A stretch of 64,000 nt of DNA from Aquatica leii (lineage: Eukaryota; Arthropoda; Insecta; Coleoptera; Lampyridae): positions 87,391,389 to 87,455,388 of the forward strand of contig CM069435.1 in NCBI GenBank assembly GCA_035610365.1. Direction: 5' to 3'. The notes under the pieces were generated by a model, which ran no database searches, had not been told where the DNA came from, and saw only the letters and a list, made by a program, of their open reading frames with translations. The position numbers and the translations under genes were made by a program. Positions 49,487-61,405 of the stretch are shown piece after piece. Numbering within the stretch: the stretch's first letter is position 1; each line of letters opens with the position of its first letter.

Positions 49487-52011
49487 CTGTAACAATAATA
49501 GATAATTGTCACATCAAAAGCTTCCAAAGAGCGATTACGCAACTAATTTTATTATGAAAACCTAAGTTAGGTACCAAATCTGACGTAAGAAGTGAGGTTA
49601 ATAACAAAGAAATTCTAGGTGAAAATAGTAGGCGATGTGGTCCTTCGATTTAATATTTTTGACTTTGTAAGCCATCGAAGAGTTTGTTTTGGGCATATAC
49701 TTCTATTTCGAATAAATGCATCGCCACCTAAGTTAATTTTCAAGCTTTGAGCGAAGTTTTTAAATTGTGAAATCTTCGTATGCCACAATTTTAATAGTTT
49801 CGCGTTCGACGAAAGAATGCTCGTTCACGGCTATTAACCAAGCAATTTGTTTCAGCTTTCTTTGAACTGTTTAAAAAACAATGCGTCGGCCTGTACGCCC
49901 TAATTATCCACTTAGTGACATTAATCACGCTGTATTATTATTTTAACGGTCAAACGATAATCATATACGCCGACTATTCCAAATTTGGTAGACCATTTCC
50001 GGGTTTAAAGTTTCCACGTATTAACGCACTCTATTAATTTTTTTTATTTGTTTAGGTTGATTATTTAAAGGAGTATGTTGTTTTACTTGCTGATGTGGAG
50101 AAACACCCATTCGAGAAAGTGGTTTACTGTGTGAACAGAATTCACGATTTCTAGATCGAAAAATTTGCTTTGTTCTAATAGTTATACACGAACATCAATT
50201 TTTAAATAGTATTCGAGTTTTGTTAACAATGTCATTTAGTATGCATTGATATGAGTCTACGTGAGTTCATTATAAGAAAGCGATACGAAAGTTGAAAATT
50301 CTTATACTACTTGATTTAATTTAAAAGTATAAAACATATTTTAAAAGAATTTTTGATCCAAACTTTTCAACATTTTCTACAAGCCGAAAAATAATTACCG
50401 TTAGAGGGGATTGCATGGTATAGTTTTAAAATTGATTTTGAAGTTTGATCCGTAGCTTTGGAAGGCAGTATTTTCAAATTTAGTTCATGGATCTACTAGA
50501 CAGATATCGCGTGACCAACAGTGAATCCGTTTTTCTGAGATCGTGACGAGCTGTTAGCGGGGTCGCAAGGCAAGGTTCCGTCAAGATTAACTTTTAAGTT
50601 TATTTCCTGGGTTTGTAGAATCAAATATCGTATAACCGACAGTGAATTCGTATTCCTAGAATCAGAGCGAGTTATTAGAGAAGTCCCATAATGGGAGGTT
50701 CCAACAAAGTCAATTTTAAGTTTGGTTTTTTGGTTTGGAAGATATATCCGATTCCAATTGGTTTACATCTTTGAATTCCTTGGATGATTTTCTACTTAGT
50801 ATTATTTTAAAAGATTCTTACTTAAAATACAAAAGTACTACCTTTGCTTTAAGAAACCAAGGACATAATTCCCAATTGGTTTACATTTTTAGATTCGATG
50901 GGTAATTTTCTACTATATTAATTTGAGTTTAAAAGCCCTTACTGCAACAAAATACCAGATTTGTTACAAGTAAACGTCAACGCTGAATGCTAGTAAAAAC
51001 AAAACAAAGAACAGAATTCCAAATTTGTTTACATTTTTGCTAAAACAGCGTAAACGCCAGTGGATTCGTTATTTTGAAACTGGAACGCATAGTTACCAGT
51101 CTCACGGTAGGATTTTGACTAGGTTCAAGTTTGGTTCCTGAGTCTCGGGCGTGTATTATGTAACCGACAATGGATTTGTTACCGTGGGATCAAGACGAGG
51201 TCGCCATGTTACGGTTTCCAACAAAGCTCATTTAGGTTTGATTCCTCGGTCTGGGAGACATACTATAGAGTAATGATAACATAACGATTACACGTAAGTA
51301 CTGATTGCCAACTACTCATGATAAGGCTTTTGATAACAACTACTTCTAGTAGGTCTGATTTAAGTCAACCTGTTCAATGCAAAAATTTGTATACAATCTA
51401 TGATTATTGTGACCAAATGTGTATTCCGAATTTGAAACTAGTTCTGATAAGACTTATTAACTACGTTTGTCAACGCGAGTACATTACAACCAAATGCGTT
51501 AATTTTCCACTTTATTAAAACAATGTACTTTTTACTGACATTAAGTTCGCCCTGAGTTTAGAACAAAAAGCATCTGATAAAAAACGTTTTTTGATCTAAG
51601 CGTTCTCAGCATTTGTTCGAGTCTCAAAAACAAAGAAAGAATAGCCAACTTTACTATTGTGATATTTGTCTCCTGTTGAGATTCTACGAGCATAACGAGC
51701 TCATTACTCATCAAAACAAGCTTTAAAGCTATGCGATCAAGATAAGCATCTGTTTTTCAAGCGTAATTAGTGATCATGATGACAAACTGCGTTTAACAAA
51801 GTTGTAATTAATTTCGCATACAGTTGGAATCAAAAATAAACTCAGACTTTTTTAGATCCGGCGATCCTTATTATAGCGTGCTTATTTTCGTACATCGAAT
51901 ACAATCTTGTCGTAACGATTATATTTAGAACCATCAATGAATTTACGTCCACAACTAAATACGTAATAAATTCATATATACGATGATGCTTAAATTTTTT
52001 TTCTGACTTAC
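49487..52011 (-). other. Mhcl intron between coding exons 2 and 3
   Basis: A 2.5-kb intron from G/GTAAGTCAG at 52,006-52,011 to the acceptor at 49,487-49,488. Apart from the repeats at 50,440-51,260 nothing is recognised. A 66-codon plus-strand frame (51,318-51,518) looks like chance. Confidence 0.8.
50440..51260. repeat. Degenerate tandem repeat in the Mhcl intron
   Basis: About 125-150-bp units share the landmarks CAAGTTTGGTTCCTGAGTCT-like, CGTATAACCGACAGTGAATTCG-like and GAGGTTCCAACAAAG-like sequence. Copies are visible at about 50,450-50,590, 50,590-50,715, 51,050-51,110 and 51,120-51,240. They are interrupted by two copies of a TTGGTTTACAT-containing segment (about 50,758 and 50,872). 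Divergence is high. Confidence 0.6.
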
Positions 52012-52917
52012 CTTAACGGTTACAGAATCCTTGGACCGTTTGATAAGATCGATAATCTCCTCTCTAGTCCTCTCGTCAACACGTATTCCGTTCACTTCTA
52101 ATAATTTGTCACCGGGCAATAGCCCCGTCTCATTATTATGTTGCACTATAGTACCCGGTTCAGCAAAAACCACAGCTCTCATATTTACACCACTATTAGT
52201 ATTATCACTACGTTCGACGACCATAGCGCGCCGCAAGGAGAACCCGAAATCGTTTCGCGGTGCTTTTTGTCTTTGTATTGTTAAGGTACGCGGTTTTGGT
52301 AAAACGAGAGGAACGATGGGCGGCAGCGGTAAATTAAAATCGTCAAAATTTGCAGTACGCGACCACCGGTGAAAACCTTGCGATTCGCCGACCGGACTCA
52401 AAGAAAACGGCGGCGTTGCGAAAGACGAGTTCGTTGTATCGGTTAAAGAATCAGCGCTTGCAGACGCGGACGTAATAACGAGCAAGTTACTGCCCAAGTT
52501 CGTTGATAATTTCTCTTTGGTTATTCCATTTTGTGGAGGTAGATTTTGGTAGCTAATAAGCTCGTTTTGAAGCGTGTTATGGACTAAGTTATTGTGGTCG
52601 ATTCCGTTTTGGTGATTAGTGTCGTGGATTATATTCACTTTAGGTCCCTTCAAAATGCCTCGCTTGGGTGGCTTCGGAGGTACTGGCGGTGCCACTTTTA
52701 GGTTTTGCAACGAATTCAAACTGGCTTCGGAGCTATCCGATTGAGTGAATCCATCTTGGAGGTGAGCTAAAGTGTATTGGGACGAAGTGATACTGATCGT
52801 AGTACCATCGGCCCTATCTAAGCTCGCTAAAAAATCCGCGGTATAATCAGCCGTGATGCCCAAAGGCAGCTTTTCCTTCTCCTTGCGACGGCCGCGAATT
52901 TTCAACGATCTTCTCAC
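52012..52917 (-). CDS. Mhcl: Myosin-18 (Mhcl), coding exon 2 with PDZ domain
   Basis: 302 codons, phase 0 at both ends (acceptor CACGTTTAG at 52,918-52,919, donor GTAAGT at 52,006-52,011). Domains in order: a basic stretch (RRSLKIRGRRKEKEK), a Ser/Thr-rich region, a proline-rich segment (VAPPVPPKPPKRGILKGPK, exon residues about 75-93) that could bind SH3 domains, another Ser/Thr-rich region, and a PDZ domain over about the last 93 residues. The PDZ shows the carboxylate-binding loop variant DFGFSLRR, the VFAEPGTI strand, GLLPGDKLLEVNGIRV, and a helix TREEIIDLIKRSKDS. These features match the myosin-18 PDZ rather than PDZ domains in general. Myosin-18 proteins are non-processive, ATPase-poor myosins that crosslink actomyosin; the PDZ-containing N-terminus targets them within the cytoskeleton. 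The antisense frame at 52,031-52,372 is a shadow. Confidence 0.93.
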
Positions 52918-52971
52918 CTAAACGTGAACCAAAAATTAATTACAAAAAACTGTTTTCAAATCGATTCTTAC

Positions 52972-53121
52972 CTCGTCCGGTCGGAGAAGTTCGTCTGCCA
53001 ATATGCTTGTTCGATCACGCTTCTGCTTTTCTTTTCTCTCTTTCTTGTCTTTTTTCCTTCGTTCTCTGTCTTCTTTGTCTTGTGCTACTCCAGTACCGGC
53101 TTTTTTGATGAAATTAAACAT
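52972..53121 (-). CDS. Mhcl: Myosin-18 (Mhcl), first coding exon
   Basis: 50 codons beginning MFNFIKKAGTGVAQD and ending LLRPDE, with donor G/GTAAGA at 52,966-52,971, phase 0. The body is the Lys/Glu-rich KE motif (KEDRERRKKDKKERKEKQKR) that opens long myosin-18 isoforms; vertebrate MYO18A starts in a very similar way with MFNLMKK and a Lys/Glu-rich stretch. An upstream in-frame ATG at 53,142 would add seven residues (MCSCFRK), but I prefer the ATG at 53,121. It has an A-rich Kozak-like context, matches the family start, and lies just after a splice-acceptor-like CGTGTTTCAG at 53,126. The exon thus probably starts at 53,125 and is preceded by a non-coding exon. Joined with exons 2 and 3 the window encodes the first 398 residues of a protein that is typically around 2,000 residues, so the gene is partial here. 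Confidence 0.88.
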
Positions 53122-53125
53122 TTTT

Positions 53126-55391
53126 CTGAAACACGAGCACAACTTGCTTAATTTAGTCGTAGAAAGATTTCAAAGTTGAAACAATGCTGACAACAATTAT
53201 TTACAAAGCACACAGATTTATTCACATGATTATGGAGGTGCATCATGAAATTACATACCAAAAATAACTCAATCGATTCGAACTGTAAATACATGAAGCG
53301 TAGCCTTTTAAGACCACCAACTATAAAAATTTAAAAAAACTGAGCGACTAGAAAAGGCAGTGTCTTTAAAATGTAAAATAAAAGTCACTAACTATCAAAA
53401 ACTAACAAAAATTGATTTATTAAAAAACCGTATCTTTAAAATACAGACTACAGAAATCTTTATCTTTAAAACCATGCATATAAATAACAAAAAAAAATAT
53501 GATTGAATATACGATGTAGAAACTTTGAACAAAGTCTTTCTAATACAAACATTGTTTTATTTATGTTAACGTTTCAAAGCTCTTCTACATTCGCAAATCC
53601 ATTAACGGCGTGGATGTATTATATTAACTATGCATTATCAAACGAAACAAAAAAGTTGGAATCTTCGAGATCAAGGTTGGTATACCGATATCACTACGTC
53701 ATACAAATACAATTTGGACCTTAACAATATTGAAGCCAAAGCAATAATTTTTAAAGTCACTTCTAAATGCCCTAATAGTCAATCCAAGCAAGAACATCAA
53801 ATCAAAAAAGAAACAAAAAACAAACATCTGACCGAGCAATTAAGTGGCGCATAAAAAACCTTCAAGAATAAATTACAAGGCCCCCTCCCGATCAAAGACA
53901 CGCCTACGCGTTTTTCCTCAGGTAAAGACTAGAAATCGTCAAGAAAAGTGTCTCATAAATTACGTCACGAACGGCAATAAAATCGTAAAGGGCACTGCAT
54001 TTTCTTCAACCTGCAATTACAACGCCAGCCCACACTCAATAAATTATAAAATTTTATGAATTGAATGTGTCACAACAAGACGTTGTTTGTTTTCATAGCG
54101 GTTAGTCGCGGCTATGTACTTTAATAGTTTATACTAAAATATACAAGGTGTATATATATTATCATCTAAGTCAACTGTCAAAATCATTTTTTTTCTAAAA
54201 TAATTTTAAGATACTATTTAACTCTTTCTCTAACTACACTGACACTTGATTTAACTTTTAAACAATAATAGTCAGTAAAGTGTCTTATTCTGACGAGACT
54301 TTCTTCAATATATAAATCCATCTCTCTGTTTTTGACATAACAATCTAACCTTACATTTTGCAGTTTCATTTAACGTTTAAACTACAAAATGTTTCTTATC
54401 CTAACTATATATAACGATCTAACCTGGTCTTATTTTAACCACACTTTCTTAAATCCAGAAATCTAACTGCACATCTAACCTCACTGTATTTGATTAAACC
54501 TTTACACTGCGGTTTTTTAACAATTGTAAATGACAAAATCTCGGATAAATATTTAGTAGTAAAAAGTGTCTTAATTTAACTACTACAAATTTAACATATT
54601 AAACTTTTAAACAACAAAAACTAGAACCACGTCTTCATCTGTTTGAAGTAAGAAATCTAACTATACATCTAACCTTACTAGTTTTAAACGAACCTGCAAT
54701 CTTTAAACGATATAATCTATTGTAGTAGTCTAATATTTGCTACGATAAACTGTTTTAATCGAGTTTTAATTAATGTTAGAATTTTATTCAACTTTTATAC
54801 AAATCTAACATTTGGTTCAAATGTGTTATTCTGACTACAATCTACAAATCTAACTATGATTTTTAATTTTATTAAAAAAAATTATATTCCAGTTTAGACA
54901 AAAACAAACCTTTGTTGCTTATTTGAGGTCGCCTTTTTTCTTTGAAGTACAAGCCCTAAACATAGCAGTATGTAACCTAACCTCATTTTAGTTTTACGCA
55001 AACTTTATTAAGATACTTTCACTAAAACTATTAATTATTGGTTATGATTTCGAGATCTAAGAATTTCATTGAAACAAAAGATAGTTGTGTAATATTCTAG
55101 CGAGAAGTAAATTATCAACACCCTGTATATGCAAAACTAGATTAACAAAAAGTTCGCATTTAAAGCGATCTCATTAACGGCGGTGACCTAATCGGCACAC
55201 CTTTTACGCAAACATTCAAATGCAGGTTGCAGGAAGGAAAAGACATTTCTTATCAGCTTTATGTACATGGTGGTGTCTACTTTAAGGGCACACAAAACTA
55301 TTAAAATCAATAACGACTCGCCGTTCAGTAAAAATTACAATTATGAAAATAATTAGGAATTCCTCGTCGTAAAACGAAAAATGCTTCTTAC
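53126..55391 (-). other. Probable first intron of Mhcl
   Basis: The interval between the candidate 5' UTR exon (donor at 55,386-55,391) and the acceptor at 53,126-53,127. The part at 53,160-54,138 holds only short open frames with no recognisable product. The part at 54,139-55,130 is repetitive and described separately. Confidence 0.45.
54139..55130. mobile_element. TIR-bounded repetitive segment in the first Mhcl intron
   Basis: The ends carry an imperfect inverted pair: ATATACAAGGTGT on the left and, read inward from 55,130, ATATACAGGGTGT. The interior consists of degenerate repeats of roughly 190 bp marked by AAATCTAACT...ACATCTAACCT near 54,461, 54,649 and 54,845, with relatives further left. 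It could be a non-autonomous DNA element built from tandem repeats. The inverted pair is short enough that coincidence is possible. Confidence 0.4.
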
Positions 55392-55600
55392 CTTTAATTA
55401 TTTAATAAAAAAGAGAGATAGAATAATGCACTTAATAGTAAAAATCCAAGTCAATGACTAATAACATTTTTTATTCGGTAACGTCGCGACACACGCGTCG
55501 TCGTAACATTTATCGAAATTTTCGAAGTCGGAACGATTTTTTTTCGCAAAATTTTTTGACAGCCACACTGAAAAACACCATCAACAACACGATTACGAAC
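55392..55600 (-). promoter_or_regulatory. Mhcl: Candidate 5' UTR exon and promoter of Mhcl
   Basis: On the minus strand a strong donor AAAG/GTAAGAAG ends at 55,392. The sequence upstream of it is the least AT-rich stretch between the gene and 57 kb, has several CpGs, and contains an initiator-like TTTTTCAGTGTGG (about 55,570). No ATG-initiated long frame lies in this stretch on the minus strand, as expected for a leader. The plus-strand 99-codon frame at 55,454-55,753 is most likely its shadow. Exact transcription start is unknown. Confidence 0.4.
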
Positions 55601-55759
55601 GTAAATACGAGCACACTATTTTCACTAGTTGGTATCAATACACGCCTCGACTATCGTTTATTATCTCTTTCTAATTTACTCGTAACTTTAATGACGTTGA
55701 AAGAGAAGGGTATTCAGCGAAAGTTTACTCGTATGCCGCTACAATGTAAATAGTAACGC

Positions 55760-57613
55760 GTACTTATCAGCTGGTTATTTAAAAACAGCAGCGACATCTA
55801 TAGGTGTAATAAACTTGTAATTAGTACAATTTTATGGCACTTTTTATGAATAACTAATTAGTTACTTTGGTTAAATGTTTGAAACGACTTAAATATATTA
55901 ACTATTATAAATATTAAACAACAATATAATCTTCAAATAATTACAATTAACTAAGGTATAGGCAACACACATTGCATGCTAGGTTTTTACAAATTAATGT
56001 TCAAATACAAACCTCCATTTACGGTAATTCTAATTCTAGCATTGATTCTAGGAAGTTTAATTGTTTTCAATAATTTTATTTTACTTAACTTTTTTACAAA
56101 AAATATTTAAAACTAAAGAAGATTCGTCTTTGATAACTATTTTCTAACAAGTTACAATAACAGATTTTGTGCAAGCTGCCTCTCCATTAACATCTATTAA
56201 TATGCTTACTTTTGGTTAAAAACCTCCAAGATATATAATTCTAAGCGCGCTAGATTATTCCGGACGAACAATTTTACTTAATTTATATAATAAATGACTC
56301 GAGTAAGAGTTTCAAATAATCGAGTACTTCTTCATCTTCCTACAGTTGTTAGATCTCTCAATTGTGCGTTGTGACAGGCGTAGCTAAGAGTTTTCTTAAG
56401 GTGACCTCACTCGCTGAGAGTAAACGTTAGATTTTTTCTAAAACTTCATTTTGCAAACAATCTACACAGAAAGCAAGCTGTTGATTGAGTAACTTCAGCT
56501 ATCTGGAACGACCCAGATCGCAAGAGTGACCGCTTTCTGACATTGGTTTTGTTTGTGACTTTATTTTCTGCTAGTTTTCTCGTCTCTAACAGTGTTTACT
56601 TAACTTTATCGGTCAAGAATTAGAAAAAGCTTGCGGTTTTATACCAAAAGCTGTGGTTTTTAACAGTGCTTGGCGGGCTATTTTTATTACTCAGCAGCAC
56701 AGATCTCTAACTTTCTAAATTAAGTCCGGTTTATTCTTCAAGAGATGTTCTATCGGGTAACGGACTTGAGTAAGCAAGCGATGTTATACTGTTGCTAGAT
56801 TTAGTTTTTGCATTGATTTTAATTGTCCACTAAAATTCTCAACAAGAGTTTTTAGATTATATTCTCAATTCGATTTGTATCTTTACGGTTGCAACTTAAC
56901 TTAATTTTTGCGTCCGTTATGGTTTTATCTAGCAGTTTTATTCAAAGCTTCTTTGCTAATTCAAAAAAAAGCATGGCAAGATGTGGCAGACAAGTATACA
57001 TATTTGATAAACAAGTTGAAATCTATTTTGAAAAATAGGTGATACATATTGCAATATTATTCCGCATAACTGGTGCGAAGTGCGTATTTTTACTGTTAGG
57101 GTAAAGATGTACGCGGAAAAAAGAAGTAGTTTGGTAAATAAATAAACATAGTTTCAGCAGCGAAATGGTATGGTCTTTGTCCAGTTTTTATCTGTAAAAT
57201 AAAACTTCTGCCAAGTGGATCTAAAACAAGCAAAAAGCTATACTATTTGTTTGCCATTCATAAAAACAGCGAGTGTTCTCTCATCTGGAAGTTTGCCGTC
57301 AGCACCATAGGAACAAACCGGCAAAGTTGTAGAAAATACAGGTTGCCGCCTTTTAGCACAACTGCCGCGACCCTTCTAAAACATTAACAAACTATTTTGA
57401 AACAGCAGCACTGCCTAAACACAATACTCATCATCAGTTGAGGTCCTTGTCTACTATAGCTAGAAGAACATGGCGCTGAGAAATAACCTTATTGTGAACG
57501 CAGATAAACGTGTGGCTAAATATTTTAAATTAAAAAAAAACGAAACTAGAAGGAACTATAAACGAAGCAGGTACTACTTACAAAACTGAGAAGAAAAAGA
57601 CTTTAAAAATGTT
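55760..57613. other. Intergenic, no gene recognised
   Basis: AT-rich spacer upstream of Mhcl and downstream of the LINE remnant. I found no ORF over about 60 codons, no clear repeat and no RNA gene. Confidence 0.6.
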
Positions 57614-59063
57614 CTATATTTTCTCCGATTGTGTTTTCAGATCGGCTTGTGTTTTATATTGTTTTACTAATTCTATGTATGTTGGGCAGCTCATTTCTTC
57701 ATTAGATTCGCTTCTTTTATGTCCTGGTTTGCTATAATTGTAACAGTGTACTAAGTTATTTTTTGTTCTACAGAGTTTTGATTTGTGTCTTATTTTCCAA
57801 CGTTTATAGCATTTTGGCGACTTTATAAAGTATACCTATAGGTATGCCCTTATTCTCCAATAGTTCCATAATCCATATGCTTTCAATTCTTTTTCCAATC
57901 AATTTTCTGCAATTTCCTCTTCTATAACTAGGATTGTATATTTTACTCTCTCTTTATTACTCTTATTACTTATATTTAGTTTAGTTTATATCTCATCGGT
58001 TTTTCCGTCTATTATTATTATTTCTTTTCTTAAGTTGTTTTATCTTTAGTTATTTATCCTACTTGGGCTACATTGTTCTCTATTTGTACGTGCATTTTAT
58101 TTCTATTAACTCTTCCTATTTTTATATCTTCGGTTTGTATTTTAGACTCCATGTTTTTAATTATGTCTGCATACATGTTATACCTTTTTTAAGTTTTATT
58201 TTTTTCGTTTATTTTCTTTTTCTCTTTTTTGTTTTTATTTCTTTGGTTTGCATTCTTTTCTTTATACTTTTTCTTAATTCTTCTAGATTTTGTTCGGTTG
58301 TAATGTAACACCATTTTTTGGTTATTTCTTATTTTACTTTCGGCTATTATTTTTTTAATGTTTTGCATGATTATTTCACATTTGTGCGCATTTGATTTCT
58401 TTTGTCATTATAGTTTGATGCATTTATTTTCTTCCTCTATTATTGTATTGTTATTTAGACATCGTAGCATCCTATTTCCAATTTCTTTTTTTTTCATTAC
58501 TTTTGTACTGTTATGTTACAGTTTATTATTTCGTTTGGCTTTGTATTTCTTAATTCTTCTTTTTTGTTTGTTATTATCACTATATCTTCTTTTGTGTCTC
58601 TATGCATTAGATAATTTGTCTTTTATTTTATTTTTCATAAAGGTTACTTTTGGCCAAACCGTTTGTATTATCTTTTCCAGTTCTTCTGGTGTTTCGATGT
58701 TTTCTATCTCCTTTTCTATTTTTTCAGTAAACGTTTCTTTTTGTCTGTCTGTTTGTGTTTCCTTTTCTGTCTGTGGTTTTCTTTTATATGTTACTTCATA
58801 TGTTTCTCTGGCGATATTCCATAATGATCGTACATTATTTTGGTTTTATTTGCATTGTATTTTACATGTTTTTCCATTTCTTCTAATAAATATACTCTAG
58901 TTGTATATCTCCCGCGTTTCCGTATGAGCTTGTTTCCTTCTTCCTCCATTCCTTCATATATTTCTTTTACCAGCCTTTTCTTTTCTTTTTCTGTTCTTGC
59001 TGGTGATGGTATTTTCTTATTGTCTCTTCCAGTATGAATCATCAAATCTTTGACTTTCATCAT
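57614..59063 (-). pseudogene. Decayed non-LTR retrotransposon ORF1 (gag-like, zinc-knuckle)
   Basis: A Lys/Glu-rich minus-strand frame runs from 59,063 (MMKVKDLMIHTGRDNKK...) for 90 codons. It resumes after a frameshift near 58,790 with IENIETPEELEKIIQTVWPK, and continues in pieces (ADIIKNMESKIQTEDIKIGR near 58,170) to a C-terminal zinc-knuckle pair at about 57,690-57,811. The knuckles read CYKRWKIRHKSKLC and CYNYSKPGHKRSES. Both keep the CCHC spacing but have lost cysteines (Cys to Arg in the first, Cys to Tyr and Cys to Ser in the second). This order (acidic/basic N-terminus, RRM-like middle, CCHC knuckles) is that of ORF1 in insect LINEs of the I/Jockey/R1 kind, which packages the element RNA. 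Many stops make it inactive, and no reverse transcriptase follows downstream. The hydrophobic plus-strand frames at 58,063-58,308 and 58,358-58,900 are antisense shadows. Confidence 0.75.
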
Positions 59064-60808
59064 CCGCCTTAGCTATTGTACGGTAGACAAGTGTTTTATT
59101 TGCACATTCTGTGTTCGTCATGTCATCTTTGTGGTACGATAGAGATCTAATTCATCTTACTCTAGACCTATAGTCATGCATCTAAGCTGCATTGCTTCCC
59201 TTAACGCAACTGGGTTCTACTAACTAATATTATCAATTTGTAAAATGTTTAATTTTAAAATAAAAAATTCCATTAAAAACTAACATTTAATTCTTCATAC
59301 ATCTGTGACGGGTCAATTACCTTTACAAAACAGCCAATAGAAGAACAATCATCGTCTTCACCAGTAACACTAATACAATCAATTTTATACCGACTTTTCA
59401 GAAGCTTGTGATATCAGCAGTTTTTAAAGTTGTGGGCAGAATTTATTATTTACTATTTTTTTAAATGATGACTACTAGAAATGCTTACCATAAAGTTATT
59501 AATATTTTCTCTTCTGCACTCAAACACTTTTTCAAATTTGAGCTTGTCTTTGTAATGGAATCAGCATAATCTTCAACATGGTAATAATGTCTTTTTCATC
59601 TAAACTACTACTTGACATTTTACGGCAACAATAGCTTTGGTACTACTGAGTTGTTAATGGCTTGGTATACCCGACTGCTACTGTAGCGAACTCGTTTGCA
59701 GTATAGGTGCAATTTTGATTGCAAACCAGTCAAGACCTTGGTGGTGAGAATTTCTTTCTTGAGCAACGAACTCGAACGCGGTGTTGTGTTATCTAACGTT
59801 AGCGTTCGTTCTCTAAATTCTCTACACAGCAAATGTTAAAATTTTATTATAAGTTTGGAGAACTCCTTTTACGAGAGAATTGAACTCGTGTGTGAGTCCG
59901 CTTCTATTTCAACAGTACTAGTATAAATAAAGCAAAAAAAAAGATGAAGAAAGCAACATTGATGAGGAACTGGTAAATGAACATAAATCCAAGCAATCAT
60001 AAATGAGAGTTTTTCCATTTTATTGGTCAAATTACACTTTTTTTTACACAGTCGCTCTAAACTGTACGTCATTTTCTGTTATTATCGTTTAGTATTTAGT
60101 AATATCTGTATTTTTGTTGTATTTAATTTGTATAACCACATGCAACCAAAAAATAGTACAAACATAAATCTCTCAATTAAGTTTTAAACATAAACAAACA
60201 AAAATGTAAAGTGTCATACCATGGAAACAACCTACCGCAACTAGAATAAAACAAATGTGCAAGGTCTCATATCATGGAAGCAACTTGCGCCATTACGGAT
60301 AAAAAGTACAAAAAAGCAATCTGTGGACGTTCGCACGGTATAAAACTATAATATATTGATATGTATACCAATTATACTCAATACAAATTACAATCATTAT
60401 CAAAAGGTTAACAAGACGCAATGATATTACCATCAAAGAAGATGTCTAAACTTGGTATCATCTAATTATAAACGCATAAAAAACAAATGTAGAATTAAAG
60501 TCTGATTAACAATTTGGGATTAATAATTAATTACTTACAAAGAGAATTATTTAATAAATTTACGCAAATTCATTCTAAAACACTAATAATAAAGTACTCG
60601 GTAAACGTCTTCGAAGACGTCTTACCGCGTAATTAATTTTTACTGAGTTTTCAGCAAACAAAATGGATAAATTAAAAGTGGCATCATAGGAATTTTAAGG
60701 TAATGTAAGCTACTAATTGCGTAGTTATTTAAACAGAAAGTTCAAATAAAGTTTTGTTTTGTAGTTATTGAGTACTTTACCAACAATTAAATAATAATCT
60801 CTGTTACA
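59064..60808. other. Intergenic, with two weak coding-like patches
   Basis: Mostly AT-rich spacer. On the minus strand about 59,290-59,420 reads as a Cys/Asp-rich peptide containing CISVTGEDDDCSSIG, open at both sides for only about 50 codons. 59,620-59,832 holds a 70-codon frame of higher GC content. I recognise neither; they may be exon or transposon relics. The 67-codon frame at 59,869-60,072 has no supporting evidence. Confidence 0.35.
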
Positions 60809-61063
60809 TTAAGGATTATAAGTCAATATTTCAAAGTTACTAAATCTCGTGTTAGTTCCAGGTATCGCTAATCCATTATTATTTGGATCATTCTGAAGCA
60901 CTTTTCCAATAATTGTCTGGCCATTATAAGCAATTCTTCCAATGTTTATAAACAGTCCAATTTCAGAACCGCCTATGACTAAATGAGTGTTGGTGAGTTG
61001 ATTAAGCTCGTTTTTGTTGACAAGTTTCCACTTAAGCTTATGCAATGCACTCGAACATAGAAT
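60809..61063 (-). CDS. DM9-repeat secreted protein, exon 3 (C-terminal)
   Basis: 84 codons plus stop, after a strong acceptor (T-rich tract and TTTAG at 61,064-61,065), phase 0. It begins ILCSSALHKLKWKL and encodes the second DM9 repeat. Characteristic positions include the Trp of LKWKL, LVIGGSEIGLFINIGR, TIIGKVL, and the closing FSNFEILTYNP, equivalent to the YEVL ending of DM9 repeats. It completes a protein of 186 residues together with the two exons upstream. Confidence 0.82.
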   Translation of the reverse strand: MLCSSALHKLKWKLVNKNELNQLTNTHLVIGGSEIGLFINIGRIAYNGQTIIGKVLQNDPNNNGLAIPGTNTRFSNFEILTYNP

Positions 61064-61157
61064 CTAAAAAAAATTGTGATAGGGTTAAAAAGAAAAGTTA
61101 TAAAGCTTACTTTCATGTATAGACTATAGCTGTAAAAGCCTTCGCTGTTACACTTAC

Positions 61158-61357
61158 TTTGATGTTTTTGTCAGCAATGATGTCTTTGTCATACGCCGAA
61201 GTACTTATTTTTGAACAACCGTGATATATAGTACCGGGCAAAAGTTCGTATTCTTTAATATACACCTGTCCTATAAATGTAACGTCACCCTCTTCATCAA
61301 GACCTCCTGGAACAGCATCTAACGGAACAGTTCCGTAAAAATCTCTCCAGTAATATC
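61158..61357 (-). CDS. DM9-repeat secreted protein, exon 2
   Basis: 200 bp between acceptor TTTTTCTAG (61,358-61,359) and donor AAA/GTAAGTG (61,151-61,157). It completes codon 36 and encodes residues 36-102. This is the first DM9 (DUF3421) repeat: GYYWRDFYGTVPLDAVPGGL, then an Asp/Glu-rich turn, VTFIGQVYIKEYELLPGTI, and HGCSK. DM9 repeats form a lectin-like fold; some insect and mollusc members bind mannose or respond to infection, so a role in recognising sugars outside the cell or in the gut is plausible but inferred. The spacing W...P..AV.GG...G...IG and LLPG fits the family consensus well. Confidence 0.83.
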
Positions 61358-61405
61358 CTAGAAAAAGTTAATAATATCTTGGTTTAAAACTGTAAGAAAT
61401 TTTAC

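Noticed and set aside
52031..52372. 113-codon plus-strand ORF
   Set aside because: Antisense of the Mhcl PDZ exon, whose identity is certain.
53125..53142. Upstream ATG (MCSCFRK) as the Mhcl start
   Set aside because: A splice acceptor-like CAG falls between this ATG and the next, and the family begins at MFN; the upstream ATG is probably intronic.
54300..54700. Telomere-like CTAACC motifs
   Set aside because: The motifs are isolated within a degenerate repeat of about 190 bp and never tandem, so they are not telomeric.
55454..55753. 99-codon plus-strand ORF upstream of Mhcl
   Set aside because: Lies opposite the candidate Mhcl leader exon; Asn/Thr-rich composition without any recognisable domain or splice context.
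58063..58900. Two long hydrophobic plus-strand ORFs (81 and 180 codons) resembling multi-pass membrane proteins
   Set aside because: They are the antisense of a Lys/Glu-rich LINE ORF1 relic on the minus strand; A-rich codons read backward give Phe/Leu/Ser-rich translations. No splice or promoter evidence supports them.
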